A DNA stretch of 64,000 bases, from IMG/VR virus record IMGVR_UViG_3300044815_000165, positions 1-64,000 of that record; one strand, given 5' to 3'. The first letter of the stretch is position 1. Every line of letters begins with the position of its first letter. Source of the DNA: a virus. This document shows, piece after piece, positions 32,807-40,834 of the stretch. The notes below the pieces were generated by a model. The model was not told the DNA's origin, did no database searches, and saw nothing but the letters and a program-made list of their open reading frames with translations. A program made the translations under genes and the position numbers.

Positions 32807-33921
32807 TGCTGGCGATCCACACCGAGAGCAAGACGCGGTTCCACCCGTCGCTCGTTTCGCACGTGCTGCGTCGCGCGGCGCGAAACATCGTCGGGACGGA
32901 GAGCACCGTCGGCGTCTACGCGGACGAGCGCTGCGTGGGGCTCGTGCGCGGCGAGAGCGGCAGTCGTCGCGTGCGGGTCAAGCCGATCACCCACAAGCAG
33001 TGGTGCGGCTTCAACGACCAGGCGGCGATCGAGGCGGCGGTGCGCGCCGGCAAGATCATCGAGCCCGTCTTCAACAAGGTGGCCAACGCCTTCAACTCGG
33101 TGAACGTGTGGGGCGACCTCTGGCCCGTCGGCTTCTACCCGCAGCAGGGTACGTACGGCGGCACAGCTGCGACGGCGCGACAGCTGGACCAGACCACGCC
33201 GGGCGCTTTCGAGATCCGCCACAAGACGCCGGGGGCCGGCGAGACGCGCCATTTCATGGGCGCGCACCAGGTCTCTCTTCAGAGCGGCGCTTCGACGGCA
33301 ATCGCGCAGGAGCAATGGCTCTACGACCGCACGCTCCAATACGACGGCTGCACGATCACCACGTCGACGACGACGATGACCAACACGATCACCGCCGCGC
33401 GCCACATCAGCGCGGGCGAGGACGGGTTGCAGATCTGCGTCACCGGCGTCGCCGCGCTCGGCGCGACGGCGAGCAACCTGACGAGCGTCGTGATCGTCGA
33501 CAACGCCGGCAACACGGCGGTGTCGCTCACGCCGGGCTACACGATGCCCTGGTGGACGAACGGTCTCGCCGGCGCATCCAACGCGCTCGCGCCCGTCGTC
33601 GTGCCACACGACAACGGCAACACGACCACGATCGCGCCGTGGCTGCCGATGCCTCCCGGCGTGCGCGGCTGCCGGTCGGTCACGAGCTTCGCGTCGTCGG
33701 CCAACAACACCGGAACCGTCGCGGTCACGCTCATCAAGCCGATCGCCTTCATGTGGACGTCGGCCGGATCGATCGTCCACAACCACGACAGCTCGCGCCT
33801 CGGCTTCCAGATGGGACGCGTCTACGACAGCGCGTGCCTGAACCTCCTGTTGCGGAGCTTCTTCAACAACGGCGGTGCCACGTTCACCAACTTCGGACAG
33901 ATCCGACTCGTCCACGGGTGA
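32806..33921 (+). CDS. Tandem paralogue 3 of 4, putative virion protein
   Basis: 371 residues from the ATG in a TGATG overlap. It shows the family order: CVGLVRGESGSRRVRV in the N-terminal part, WGDLWPVGFYPQQGTYGGTA, YDGCTITTSTTTMTNTITAA, PPGVRGCRSVTSFASSANNT and YDSACLNLLLRSF. The ISAGE segment (RHISAGEDGLQI) closely matches paralogue 2 (RNISAGERGYQI), making these two the closest pair. Function is unknown. Confidence 0.72.
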   Translation: MLAIHTESKTRFHPSLVSHVLRRAARNIVGTESTVGVYADERCVGLVRGESGSRRVRVKPITHKQWCGFNDQAAIEAAVRAGKIIEPVFNKVANAFNSVNVWGDLWPVGFYPQQGTYGGTAATARQLDQTTPGAFEIRHKTPGAGETRHFMGAHQVSLQSGASTAIAQEQWLYDRTLQYDGCTITTSTTTMTNTITAARHISAGEDGLQICVTGVAALGATASNLTSVVIVDNAGNTAVSLTPGYTMPWWTNGLAGASNALAPVVVPHDNGNTTTIAPWLPMPPGVRGCRSVTSFASSANNTGTVAVTLIKPIAFMWTSAGSIVHNHDSSRLGFQMGRVYDSACLNLLLRSFFNNGGATFTNFGQIRLVHG

Positions 33922-33927
33922 TACGGT
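33922..33927 (+). promoter_or_regulatory. TGATACGGT extended -10 box
   Basis: The TGA stop of paralogue 3 supplies the TG of an extended -10 (TGa TACGGT), placed 7 nt before the ATG at 33935. No Shine-Dalgarno sequence is present. The same arrangement occurs at 51861-51869. Confidence 0.4.
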
Positions 33928-33934
33928 GAGCGTC

Positions 33935-34261
33935 ATGAGCGTCGAGCAGCACGCGGCTTTCCTCTTCGAGAAGCATCCGAGACTTCTCCAGATCCAGATC
34001 GAGGAGACCGGCGAGACGCGCTTCTGGTTCGGGATCGGGTTGTCGTCGCCGCTACTCGTCGTCGACGACTCCTCGTACATCAACGCGCCGGCCTCGATGT
34101 GGTTCACCGACGCGCTCGACACGCACGACGAGCGCATCGAAGCCTCTGGTCTCGTCGACATGCGCGACGCCGTCCTCGTGTTTCGTGACGAAGCCACTGC
34201 CGCAGGTGTGGTCCTGCCGCAAGTCTGGCACCGGACGATGGTCGAAGAACCTGCCGAATGA
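33935..34261 (+). CDS. Small protein between paralogues 3 and 4 (108 aa)
   Basis: MSVEQHAAFLFEKHPRLLQI opens a compact alpha/beta protein (IEETGETRFWFGIGLSSPLL, DALDTHDERIEASGLVDMRD, LVFRDEATAAGVVLPQVW). The ATG at 33935 follows an extended -10 at leaderless distance; an in-frame GTG at 33926 would add three residues. It interrupts the paralogue cluster and shares no blocks with it. No family was recognised. Confidence 0.68.
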   Translation: MSVEQHAAFLFEKHPRLLQIQIEETGETRFWFGIGLSSPLLVVDDSSYINAPASMWFTDALDTHDERIEASGLVDMRDAVLVFRDEATAAGVVLPQVWHRTMVEEPAE

Positions 34262-34280
34262 CCCGGGCTTCGTGATCCTG

Positions 34281-34286
34281 TAAAAC
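34281..34286 (+). promoter_or_regulatory. Weak TAAAAC -10-like box
   Basis: TGTAAAAC is an AT-rich island ending 6 nt before the ATG at 34293, in a 31-nt gap without a Shine-Dalgarno sequence. The last base is C instead of T, so the call is weak. Confidence 0.3.
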
Positions 34287-34292
34287 GTAGGG

Positions 34293-35435
34293 ATGCACCT
34301 GCAACAGGCGCCGTCGGTCCGAACTCGCTCCAAGACGCGCGAGTCCGACCACGACCGCGAGCGCGCCATCTGGCAGGCGCTGCAGGGTGCACGCTGCTCC
34401 GGCAACGACCGCCTCCTGCCCGTCTACTTCCGTGGACGCCGCATCGCTTGGGTCGCGAGCGATCTCGAGCGCTACGTCGTCCTCCGTCACGAGTCGTGGA
34501 TGGACAAGCACGTCGACCGCGTCGGTCGCCTCTTCGGGTGGACGCGGATCGATCACATCATTCGCGACTCGACACAGTTCGGCCAGGCGTGCGTGCGGAT
34601 GTGGTCGAAGAACATCTACAACTCCGGGCTGCTGACACCTCGGTGGCATCACCTCCACGGCGTCGCCGGCAACCCGGGCGCGAACACGTTCGCGGGCACA
34701 GCACTGCAGTCGAAACGTCACAGCGACGCACTCGACATGGGCATCGACCACGGCGGCAACGTCTCGCCAATGGTGAAGTTCCTGCTTGGCGGTGGTGCAC
34801 GCATCGGTGCTACCGGCACGTTCGCCGAGACCGCGCTGTTCCTGCTCTACGATCTCGTCGTGAGCTACGACCAGTGCGGGTTCGTCGCGGGCTCGCAGTC
34901 GATGTCGACGACCGCCGGCGTGAACGACGCGCTCCGCTACGTCGGCACGAACGATCCTGGCCTCGTCATCATGCCGATGACGACCGCCGCGAACGGCAAC
35001 ATCGCGTACACGTCGCTCGCGTACACGAGCGACACTGGAACCGCGCCCGAGGGCGCCGCCGCGGTGACGACCTCGCTACAGACCGTCTTCACGTCGGCTG
35101 CACCGACCGCGGGGGACCAGTGGGTCAGCGCGATCGAGTACAGCGGATCGCACTCGATGCTCAGCATCCCGCTCCGTGCTGGCGACACCGGCGTGAAGCA
35201 GATCGACAGCTTCACGATGGGTACCACCGTCGCCGGTCAGATCGCATTCCTCCTAGGCGGTCCGCTCGGCTGGTTCCCGGTACACGGTGGCGACTATTAC
35301 CATCCGATGGACTTCGTGAAGATCACTACCGAGGAGCCCGTGATCCTCGATGGTGCGTGCCTCACGTGGGTCATGCACAGCGTGTCCCTCAACCAGGTGT
35401 TCAGCGGTCACCTCAACTTCGCGTGGGGCTCATGA
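34293..35435 (+). CDS. Tandem paralogue 4 of 4, putative virion protein
   Basis: 380 residues. It has a basic helical start (SVRTRSKTRESDHDRERAIW) and FRGRRIAWVASDLERYV. The shared blocks are LHGVAGNPGANTFAGTA, YDQCGFVAGSQSMSTTAGVN, AGDTGVKQIDSFTMGTTVAG (very close to paralogue 2) and LDGACLTWVMHSVSLNQVF, with a final beta strand ending NFAWGS. It overlaps the repeat-protein gene by ATGA. It is the last member of the tandem family. Confidence 0.72.
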   Translation: MHLQQAPSVRTRSKTRESDHDRERAIWQALQGARCSGNDRLLPVYFRGRRIAWVASDLERYVVLRHESWMDKHVDRVGRLFGWTRIDHIIRDSTQFGQACVRMWSKNIYNSGLLTPRWHHLHGVAGNPGANTFAGTALQSKRHSDALDMGIDHGGNVSPMVKFLLGGGARIGATGTFAETALFLLYDLVVSYDQCGFVAGSQSMSTTAGVNDALRYVGTNDPGLVIMPMTTAANGNIAYTSLAYTSDTGTAPEGAAAVTTSLQTVFTSAAPTAGDQWVSAIEYSGSHSMLSIPLRAGDTGVKQIDSFTMGTTVAGQIAFLLGGPLGWFPVHGGDYYHPMDFVKITTEEPVILDGACLTWVMHSVSLNQVFSGHLNFAWGS

Positions 35436-37276
35436 ACCTCTGGAACCGGCCAGGCTTCGCCTACGGTCATCTCTACGGCAACCAGGTTGCCGTCGCGTGG
35501 CCTGGTCAGGAGTGGTGCGACCGCGGTCCGCTGATCTCGATGACGGTCGGCATGCCGCCGGACACGCTCACGGTGACCGGCGGCATGACGTGGATCATCC
35601 CGCAGAGCGTCGGCTCGTACACGCTCACCGCGACGGCGAACGCGGTCATCGGCGCGTCGCGCACGATCACCACCATCGCGAACGCGGTCATCAAGGCGCA
35701 GCAGGCGATCTCCGCGATCGCGAACGCGGTCATCGGGACGAGCTTCACCGACACCACCGTCGCGAACGCAGTGATCAAGGCTGCGCAGAGCATCACCGCG
35801 AGCGCGAACGCGGTCCTGCAAGGACATCAGTCGGTGACGGCGAACGCGAACGCGGTCGTGCAGGCGGCTCAGTCGGCGACGGCGAACGCGAACGCCGTGA
35901 TCAAGGCAGCGCAGACGCTCTCCGCATCTGCCGACGCCGTCATCGCTCAGAGCCACACCGTCACGTCGTCGGCCAACGCGGTGATCCAGGCAGCGCAGAC
36001 GATCTCCGCCGCAGCGAACGCTGTCGTGCTCGCGCAGCAGCTCGTCACCGCGAGCGCGAACGCCGTGATCGCGCAAACCCACACCGACACCGCGAGCGCG
36101 AACTCCGTGATCGAGGCACAGCAAGCCGTGTCCGCGGTGGCGAACGCCGTCATCGAGGCGCAGCAATCGTTGACAGCGTCAGCCGACGCGATCATCGCGA
36201 ACCGCCTCGCCGACACCGTCTCCGCCGATGCAGTGATCCAGGCAAAGCAGATCGTCACGGTCGCGGCCGACGCGGTGATCCAGGCCGCGCAAGGTGTCGT
36301 CGCGCAGGCGAACGCCGTCATCATCAACGTCGGCGGCACGCAAGTGTTCGTGGGTGCCGACGCCGTGATCCGGGCCGCGCAGATCGTCATCGCGCAGGCG
36401 AGCGCTGTCGTGCAGGCATCACAGATGATCACGGCGAGCGCGAACGCCGTCATCGGTGCCGAGCTGCTCCGAACCGTCGCCGCGAACGCCGTGATCAAGA
36501 CGAGCTTCTCCGACACCGCGAGCGCGAATGCAGAGATCGCGTTGACGTCCGTGGTCGTCGCGAGCGCGAGCGCCGTGTTGCAGCTGCGTTCGACGATCGC
36601 CGCGAGCGCGAGCGCGGTCATCCAGGCGCATCTCGACGGGACGGCGAACGCGAACGCGGTCGTGCAGGGGCATCAATCCGTTGCAGACGTGGCGAACGCC
36701 GTCATCGCTCTCCGTCACCAGATCCAGTCCTCCGCCGATGCAGTAGTCCGCGCAGCACAGAGCTTCAGCGCAAATGCCGACGCGATCGTGCGCTCCACCA
36801 TCAACCTCGTCGCGTTCGCGAACGCAGTCGTGCAGGCACATCAGGTCGTACCCGCAACTGCCGACGCCGTGATCCAGGCTGCGCAGTCGCACACAGCTGC
36901 GGCCGATGCCGAGATCGCGAACGCCATCTACCTCAGCCTCAACGCCGACGCGATCGTCAAGGCGCTGCAGACGGTGGGTGTCGACGGCAACGCGGTGATC
37001 CAGGGCAACATCCTCCAACAGCTCAGCGCGAACGCCTTCGTCGCACAACCAGAGATGCAGACGGCGAACGCGAACGCCGTCATCATCCTGCCGTACCCGG
37101 TGATCATCGGCCTCCTCAGCAGCGTCGGAGACCTGCTCGCGTCGCTCGCGCTTGGTCTCGAGATGGACGCCAGCATCACGTCGCGCAACGACCTCGCGAG
37201 CGACATCATCGAGGATGACGGTGCGCTCGGTGGTACGATCACGGTCCGCGATGACCTGGATGGAGACCTGACATGA
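35432..37276 (+). CDS. Giant 14-residue-repeat protein
   Basis: 614 residues from the ATG overlapping the previous stop. Residues 1-65 are a short non-repeat head with WNRPGFAYGHLYGNQ. From residue 66 to about 554 the chain is some 35 consecutive 14-residue units of consensus T-x-S-A-N-A-V-I-Q-A-A-Q-x-V; the ANAV/ADAV core is nearly invariant and the second half varies. The strict period and alternating small/hydrophobic residues suggest a beta-solenoid or a long rod. The last 60 residues are hydrophobic and then acidic (PVIIGLLSSVGDLLASLALG, RNDLASDIIEDD). It could be a fibre shaft or spacer; no homologue family was recognised. Confidence 0.8.
   Translation: MNLWNRPGFAYGHLYGNQVAVAWPGQEWCDRGPLISMTVGMPPDTLTVTGGMTWIIPQSVGSYTLTATANAVIGASRTITTIANAVIKAQQAISAIANAVIGTSFTDTTVANAVIKAAQSITASANAVLQGHQSVTANANAVVQAAQSATANANAVIKAAQTLSASADAVIAQSHTVTSSANAVIQAAQTISAAANAVVLAQQLVTASANAVIAQTHTDTASANSVIEAQQAVSAVANAVIEAQQSLTASADAIIANRLADTVSADAVIQAKQIVTVAADAVIQAAQGVVAQANAVIINVGGTQVFVGADAVIRAAQIVIAQASAVVQASQMITASANAVIGAELLRTVAANAVIKTSFSDTASANAEIALTSVVVASASAVLQLRSTIAASASAVIQAHLDGTANANAVVQGHQSVADVANAVIALRHQIQSSADAVVRAAQSFSANADAIVRSTINLVAFANAVVQAHQVVPATADAVIQAAQSHTAAADAEIANAIYLSLNADAIVKALQTVGVDGNAVIQGNILQQLSANAFVAQPEMQTANANAVIILPYPVIIGLLSSVGDLLASLALGLEMDASITSRNDLASDIIEDDGALGGTITVRDDLDGDLT
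35627..37092 (+). repeat. About 35 tandem coding repeats of 42 bp
   Basis: Each unit encodes one 14-residue repeat with a core such as GCGAACGCCGTGATC. Units are contiguous and diverged, and only one is irregular (around VINVGGTQVFVGADAV, with a 17/13 split). The 1.47-kb length divided by 42 agrees with 35 units. Protein-level conservation with varied codons indicates an old array under selection. Confidence 0.85.
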
Positions 37277-37713
37277 GCTGCACGAACGGGTGCGACAACA
37301 ACGCGTGCGTCACGTGTGGAGGCAGCGGTCCGCCCGTCTGCGTCATGCAGGGCGAGACGAAGACGTTCCTCCTGCTGGTGAAGGTGCTCGCCACGAAGGT
37401 GCCGCAGAACCTCGATCTCGTGAAGATCTACTTCACGGTCAAGGAGCGCGTCGACGACATCGCGCCGTTCATCCTGAAGCGCACCGTGGACGCCGGTGGC
37501 GCAGTCGGCGAGATCGTCATCGCGACGCCACAGGCGACGGCTGCGAACACGGGGCGCGCGACGATCACCCTCACGTCGGACGACACGAAGCTATTCAGGC
37601 CGGGCGTCGCGTACTGGTTCGACGTGTGGGTCGTCCTGCCAACCGGGGAAGAGCGTCCGGTGATCCGCCGGCGCCAGATCGCCGTCGACACCCGCATCAC
37701 CATCATCCCGTAG
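37273..37713 (+). CDS. Virion-associated beta protein with Cys-rich N-terminus (146 aa)
   Basis: Starts MSCTNGCDNNACVTCGGSG with five Cys in the first 15 residues, a possible metal site or disulfide cap. The following domain (METKTFLLLVKVLATKVPQN-like strands, KIYFTVKERVDDIAPFILKR, AYWFDVWVVLPTGEERPVIR) resembles the Ig-like domains of phage fibre and upper-baseplate proteins. ATGA overlap with the repeat protein and a GGAGA upstream of the start suggest co-expression and perhaps assembly with it. Confidence 0.7.
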   Translation: MSCTNGCDNNACVTCGGSGPPVCVMQGETKTFLLLVKVLATKVPQNLDLVKIYFTVKERVDDIAPFILKRTVDAGGAVGEIVIATPQATAANTGRATITLTSDDTKLFRPGVAYWFDVWVVLPTGEERPVIRRRQIAVDTRITIIP

Positions 37714-37721
37714 GAGACCTC

Positions 37722-38102
37722 GTGAACGACACCCTCAAGATCGCAGCTCGGCTCAGCATCCACCCGTCTCCGTCGGCCGTCTCATCGTCCGGCCGGCCGT
37801 CGACCGACGTCGAGATCGTCGAGGGCTTCGCCGTCGTGAAGAAGCTCGACACGATGTACACGCTCGACGCCGCGCCCGCCGTCACCATCGGGATGGGCGA
37901 TCTCGACGGCGCGAACTTCATCTTCATCTACTCGGACGAGTCGGTGACGGTCGAGGTGACCAGCGCGCTCGGCACGGCGCAGACCCTGCCGGGAAGGATC
38001 GTGTTGCTGATCGACCCGGCCGAGTCCGTGACGCTCATCCGCCTGACGCAGAAGAACGGCGTGACCGCGAACGTGCGGATCGTCCTGGGGCAGCTCGCGT
38101 AG
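37722..38102 (+). CDS. Small beta-rich virion protein (126 aa)
   Basis: GTG start with AGGAGA upstream. The sequence is alternating strands (GFAVVKKLDTMYTLDAAPAV, ANFIFIYSDESVTVEVTSAL, RIVLLIDPAESVTLIRLTQK) and ends VRIVLGQLA. It looks like a jelly-roll-type minor virion protein. It is the last gene of the late structural block; the next gene starts a new transcription unit with its own strong promoter. No family was recognised. Confidence 0.7.
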   Translation: MNDTLKIAARLSIHPSPSAVSSSGRPSTDVEIVEGFAVVKKLDTMYTLDAAPAVTIGMGDLDGANFIFIYSDESVTVEVTSALGTAQTLPGRIVLLIDPAESVTLIRLTQKNGVTANVRIVLGQLA

Positions 38103-38109
38103 CGTTTGC

Positions 38110-38140
38110 GTTGACATTGTCAACGATAAACGTGTAGATT
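38110..38140 (+). promoter_or_regulatory. Strong promoter with palindromic operator (copy 1)
   Basis: TTGACA (38111-38116), 18-nt spacer, TAGATT (38135-38140), then 6 nt to the GTG at 38147. The -35 box lies inside a perfect 15-bp palindrome GTTGACATTGTCAAC (38110-38124). Closely matching copies occur at 44458 and 52894. Confidence 0.8.
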
Positions 38141-38146
38141 CCACAG

Positions 38147-39613
38147 GTGACGGAACGTCGTGCCACCGTGACCATGCTCAGCAACGTGCGGTGCGTGGTC
38201 GACTTCAAGTACCCGGGGTTGGAAGCGAAGGCAGCGGAGAAGGAGCGCACGCGGATCGTCAACCTGCTCGACGACGCGCTCGCGATCGAGAACAAGGGTG
38301 CGCACTTCAACCCGACCGTCCAGAAGGGTCTCTGGGACGGCCGGCGTCACATGTTCTACAAGGACGGCTGCACCTTCGCGAAGGGTCTCATGCCTCGCCT
38401 GAAGAGCCTGTTGCGCGACGCGGGCTACAAGATCATGAAGACGAAGGACGAGCGCAAGAACGTCCCGACGGAGGTCGACCTCTCCATCGTGCAGCCCGAC
38501 ATGCTCGCGACGATCACGCTGCGCCCGGACCAGCTCCGCGTGATCAAGACGGCGCTGCGCAAGGGCTGCGGTCTTCTCCACGTCGCGACGGGCGGTGGCA
38601 AGAGCGCCGACGCGACCGCGATCATCAAGACCCTGATCGACAAGCGAAGCCTGTTCCTGGTCCACACGAAGCAGCTCCTCGGTCAGGCACGCAAGGAGAT
38701 CGCGAAGTTCCTCGGCACGATCGAGGAGTACATCGGCATCATCGGCGACGGCAACTTCAACCCGAAGCACATCACGGTCGCCACCGTGCAGAGCTTGTCG
38801 CGCGTCACGCGTGCCGATCAGAAGAAGATCATCGCGAAGTACCTCAAGACGATCGAGGTGCTCATCCTCGACGAGTGCCACCACTCGTCGGCGAAGTCGT
38901 TCTACAAGCTCCTGCAGCGGATCGACGCGCCGTGGCGCTACGGCTTGTCCGGCACGCCGTTCGGGCTCGCTGACGGCAAGGGGCTGATGGTGGAGGCCGC
39001 GTTCGGGCCGGTGTTCGAGCGCGTCACGAACGACGAACTGATCCAGCTCGGCATCAACGCCAAGCCGACGATCCGGATGATCGAGTCGAGCGTGCCGAAG
39101 CTCGACTCCGGGCTCGACTGGCAGAGCGTCTACAAGGAGGGGATCGTCCTCAACACCGCGCGGAACATCCTCGTCGCCAACCACGCCGCCGCGTTCGCGA
39201 AGAAGAAGTGGCCGACGCTCGTGATCGTCCGCGAGCTGTGGCACGGCGACAACCTGGCCGAGCTGCTCCGTGATCGCAGCGTCGCGCACGCGTTCGTTCA
39301 CGGACAGATGTCGACCACCGAGGTCGAGCGTCAGAAGGTGAGGCTGACCGAGGGCAAGATCCACGTGCTCATCGCGTCGCCGATCTTCGGCGAGGGTGTC
39401 GACATCCCGTCGGTGCGCGCGCTCATCGTGGCAGACGGCGGGCAGTCGACCGCGGCGGTGCTGCAGAAGGTTGGACGTGGTCTCCGATCGAAGAAGGGTG
39501 ACAACCGTCTCGACGTCATCGACTTCGCAGACACCACGCACAAGTGGTTAGCCAAGCACAGCCAGGAACGGATCGCACTCTACGAAGGCGAAGGTTTTGA
39601 AGTCTTGATGTGA
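38147..39613 (+). CDS. SF2 DNA helicase (UvsW-like)
   Basis: 488 residues. An ATP-dependent helicase with Walker A HVATGGGKSA (about 145-154), motif Ia/Ib (LFLVHTKQL), DECH box VLILDECHHS (about 238-247), motif III SGTPF (about 269) and the C-terminal helicase lobe ending in VLQKVGRGLRSKKGD. A T4 UvsW-like role in recombination, branch migration or replication restart is likely. The N-terminal 110 residues (FNPTVQKGLWDGRRHMF) match the DNA-binding start of UvsW-type proteins. GTG start 6 nt after the -10 box, leaderless. First gene of the replication region. Confidence 0.85.
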   Translation: MTERRATVTMLSNVRCVVDFKYPGLEAKAAEKERTRIVNLLDDALAIENKGAHFNPTVQKGLWDGRRHMFYKDGCTFAKGLMPRLKSLLRDAGYKIMKTKDERKNVPTEVDLSIVQPDMLATITLRPDQLRVIKTALRKGCGLLHVATGGGKSADATAIIKTLIDKRSLFLVHTKQLLGQARKEIAKFLGTIEEYIGIIGDGNFNPKHITVATVQSLSRVTRADQKKIIAKYLKTIEVLILDECHHSSAKSFYKLLQRIDAPWRYGLSGTPFGLADGKGLMVEAAFGPVFERVTNDELIQLGINAKPTIRMIESSVPKLDSGLDWQSVYKEGIVLNTARNILVANHAAAFAKKKWPTLVIVRELWHGDNLAELLRDRSVAHAFVHGQMSTTEVERQKVRLTEGKIHVLIASPIFGEGVDIPSVRALIVADGGQSTAAVLQKVGRGLRSKKGDNRLDVIDFADTTHKWLAKHSQERIALYEGEGFEVLM

Positions 39614-39656
39614 TCTCTCGCGCGAACGAATCAGCAGAACCTGGCTTGCAAGCATC

Positions 39657-39686
39657 TTGACCTTCGTTGCTCTGCCGCGCTAAAAG
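39657..39686 (+). promoter_or_regulatory. Promoter TTGACC-18-TAAAAG
   Basis: TTGACC (39657-39662), an 18-nt spacer and TAAAAG (39681-39686) lie in the 82-nt gap before the ATG at 39696. AAGGGA close to the ATG can act as ribosome-binding site. The palindrome of the other replication promoters is absent here. Confidence 0.5.
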
Positions 39687-39695
39687 GGACGTTCG

Positions 39696-40268
39696 ATGGT
39701 CACGCGCTCCAAGGTATCTGAGAAGCGCACCGTAGCCCAAGATCTCTGTGTCCTCTACCACGAGGCAGTTCGCAGCGTAGTTGCCCGCGAGACGAAGGCG
39801 AGCGCGACGCGCATCATGCCGACGCGCACTCTCGACGAGGTCGATGCTTCCGCGCGGAAGGCATTCCTCTCCGCCGCAACCATCTGCATCGAACTCGGTG
39901 CTGATGCGCGCGACTTCATCGCCGCGCAGTTCGCGTTGTGGCGCGAGGCATCGGCCTTCCACAAGAGGTTGCTGATGCCGTCGCCGCAGCACATGGCGAC
40001 GCTCGCCGCGCGCGTGCGCTACCTCCAGCATCAGGCACGCGAACAGATCCGCGTCTCGCGCGTGATCACACGCGACGACGACGGCGGAGACTCCACGAAG
40101 AAGTGGTTCGTCGAGGAGCGCCGATTGAAGGGTCTCGCACGCATGCAGCGGCGCGATCCACTCGAGGTGCTGACCGAGCAGCCGGAGCAGTTCTCGCGTG
40201 AGTTCCTGAAGTACAAGGATGTCTGGAACGTCGTGAAGGACGTCTGGGAAGAGCGAGAGCACTCGTGA
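39696..40268 (+). CDS. Hypothetical helical protein of the replication block (190 aa)
   Basis: Mostly alpha-helical and charged (TRTLDEVDASARKAFLSAAT, FIAAQFALWREASAFHKRLL, ATLAARVRYLQHQAREQIRV), with a C-terminal KYKDVWNVVKDVWEE. It has its own promoter and overlaps the UDG-like gene by GTGA. Its place between helicases suggests an accessory replication factor such as a helicase loader, but there is no signature to prove this. Confidence 0.65.
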   Translation: MVTRSKVSEKRTVAQDLCVLYHEAVRSVVARETKASATRIMPTRTLDEVDASARKAFLSAATICIELGADARDFIAAQFALWREASAFHKRLLMPSPQHMATLAARVRYLQHQAREQIRVSRVITRDDDGGDSTKKWFVEERRLKGLARMQRRDPLEVLTEQPEQFSREFLKYKDVWNVVKDVWEEREHS

Positions 40269-40834
40269 AGGAAATCAACAAGCGACACCTCGCGGCGTGG
40301 AACGTCGGGAAGAAGATCTTCGGGTACACCGGAGATCTGCCGAAGCCTCGCGGACTCCTGATCGGTGAAGCGCCGGGACCGAACACGAACGCGAAGCTCC
40401 CGCTGTTTCCGAGCCCTGCAGGCAGCGCCGCCGGCAGACTTCTCAGCTACGCGAACATCCACGCGATGGAGTGGATGGGGAAGCTCGTGCGCGTCAACCA
40501 GTGTGGAGACGAGCAGTGGTCGAGCCGTGCCGCGTGCGCCGGCCGCGTCGCGGCGACATCGTTCTTTCTCGATCCGAAGAACTTCCACGACGGCAAGCCG
40601 CTGCGTGTGCTCCTCCTCGGCGCGGATGTCGCGCGCGCATGGTCTTGCTACGGACCCTTCGGGAAGGTGACCTGGATCTTCTCCGACAAGGGAGACATGA
40701 CGGATGCCGTTCGTGTCGAGGTCGCGTGGATCCCGCACCCGTCGGGACGAAACCTGATCTACAACGAGCGCAAGAACCAGCTGCGTGCTGGTCGCGCCGT
40801 TCGGTGGGCGATCGGAGAGCGTGATCAACCGTGA
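40265..40834 (+). CDS. Uracil-DNA glycosylase superfamily-like protein
   Basis: 189 residues from a GTG in a GTGA overlap. It contains the two UDG-family landmarks: RGLLIGEAPGPNT with GEAPG at 34-38 (water-activating and binding loop), and VAWIPHPSGRN at about 154-163 (the HPSxxN motif). The interior (FFLDPKNFHDGKPLRVLLLG) fits the family core. It may remove uracil or act on modified bases, or be a catalytically altered relative. Location before the helicase and primase supports a DNA-metabolism role. Confidence 0.72.
   Translation: MKEINKRHLAAWNVGKKIFGYTGDLPKPRGLLIGEAPGPNTNAKLPLFPSPAGSAAGRLLSYANIHAMEWMGKLVRVNQCGDEQWSSRAACAGRVAATSFFLDPKNFHDGKPLRVLLLGADVARAWSCYGPFGKVTWIFSDKGDMTDAVRVEVAWIPHPSGRNLIYNERKNQLRAGRAVRWAIGERDQP

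Noticed and set aside
34448-35431. A long upstream extension of the 14-residue-repeat protein
   Set aside because: The extension is an Arg/His-rich shadow of paralogue 4; a clean ATGA-overlap start lies at 35432.
36166-36180. TTGACA inside the repeat gene and at 41213 as promoters
   Set aside because: Both are within coding sequence and lack the palindrome and a -10 box at proper spacing.
35627-37092. The 42-bp periodicity as a CRISPR array
   Set aside because: Units are contiguous, diverged, in frame and without unique spacers; they encode a protein repeat.
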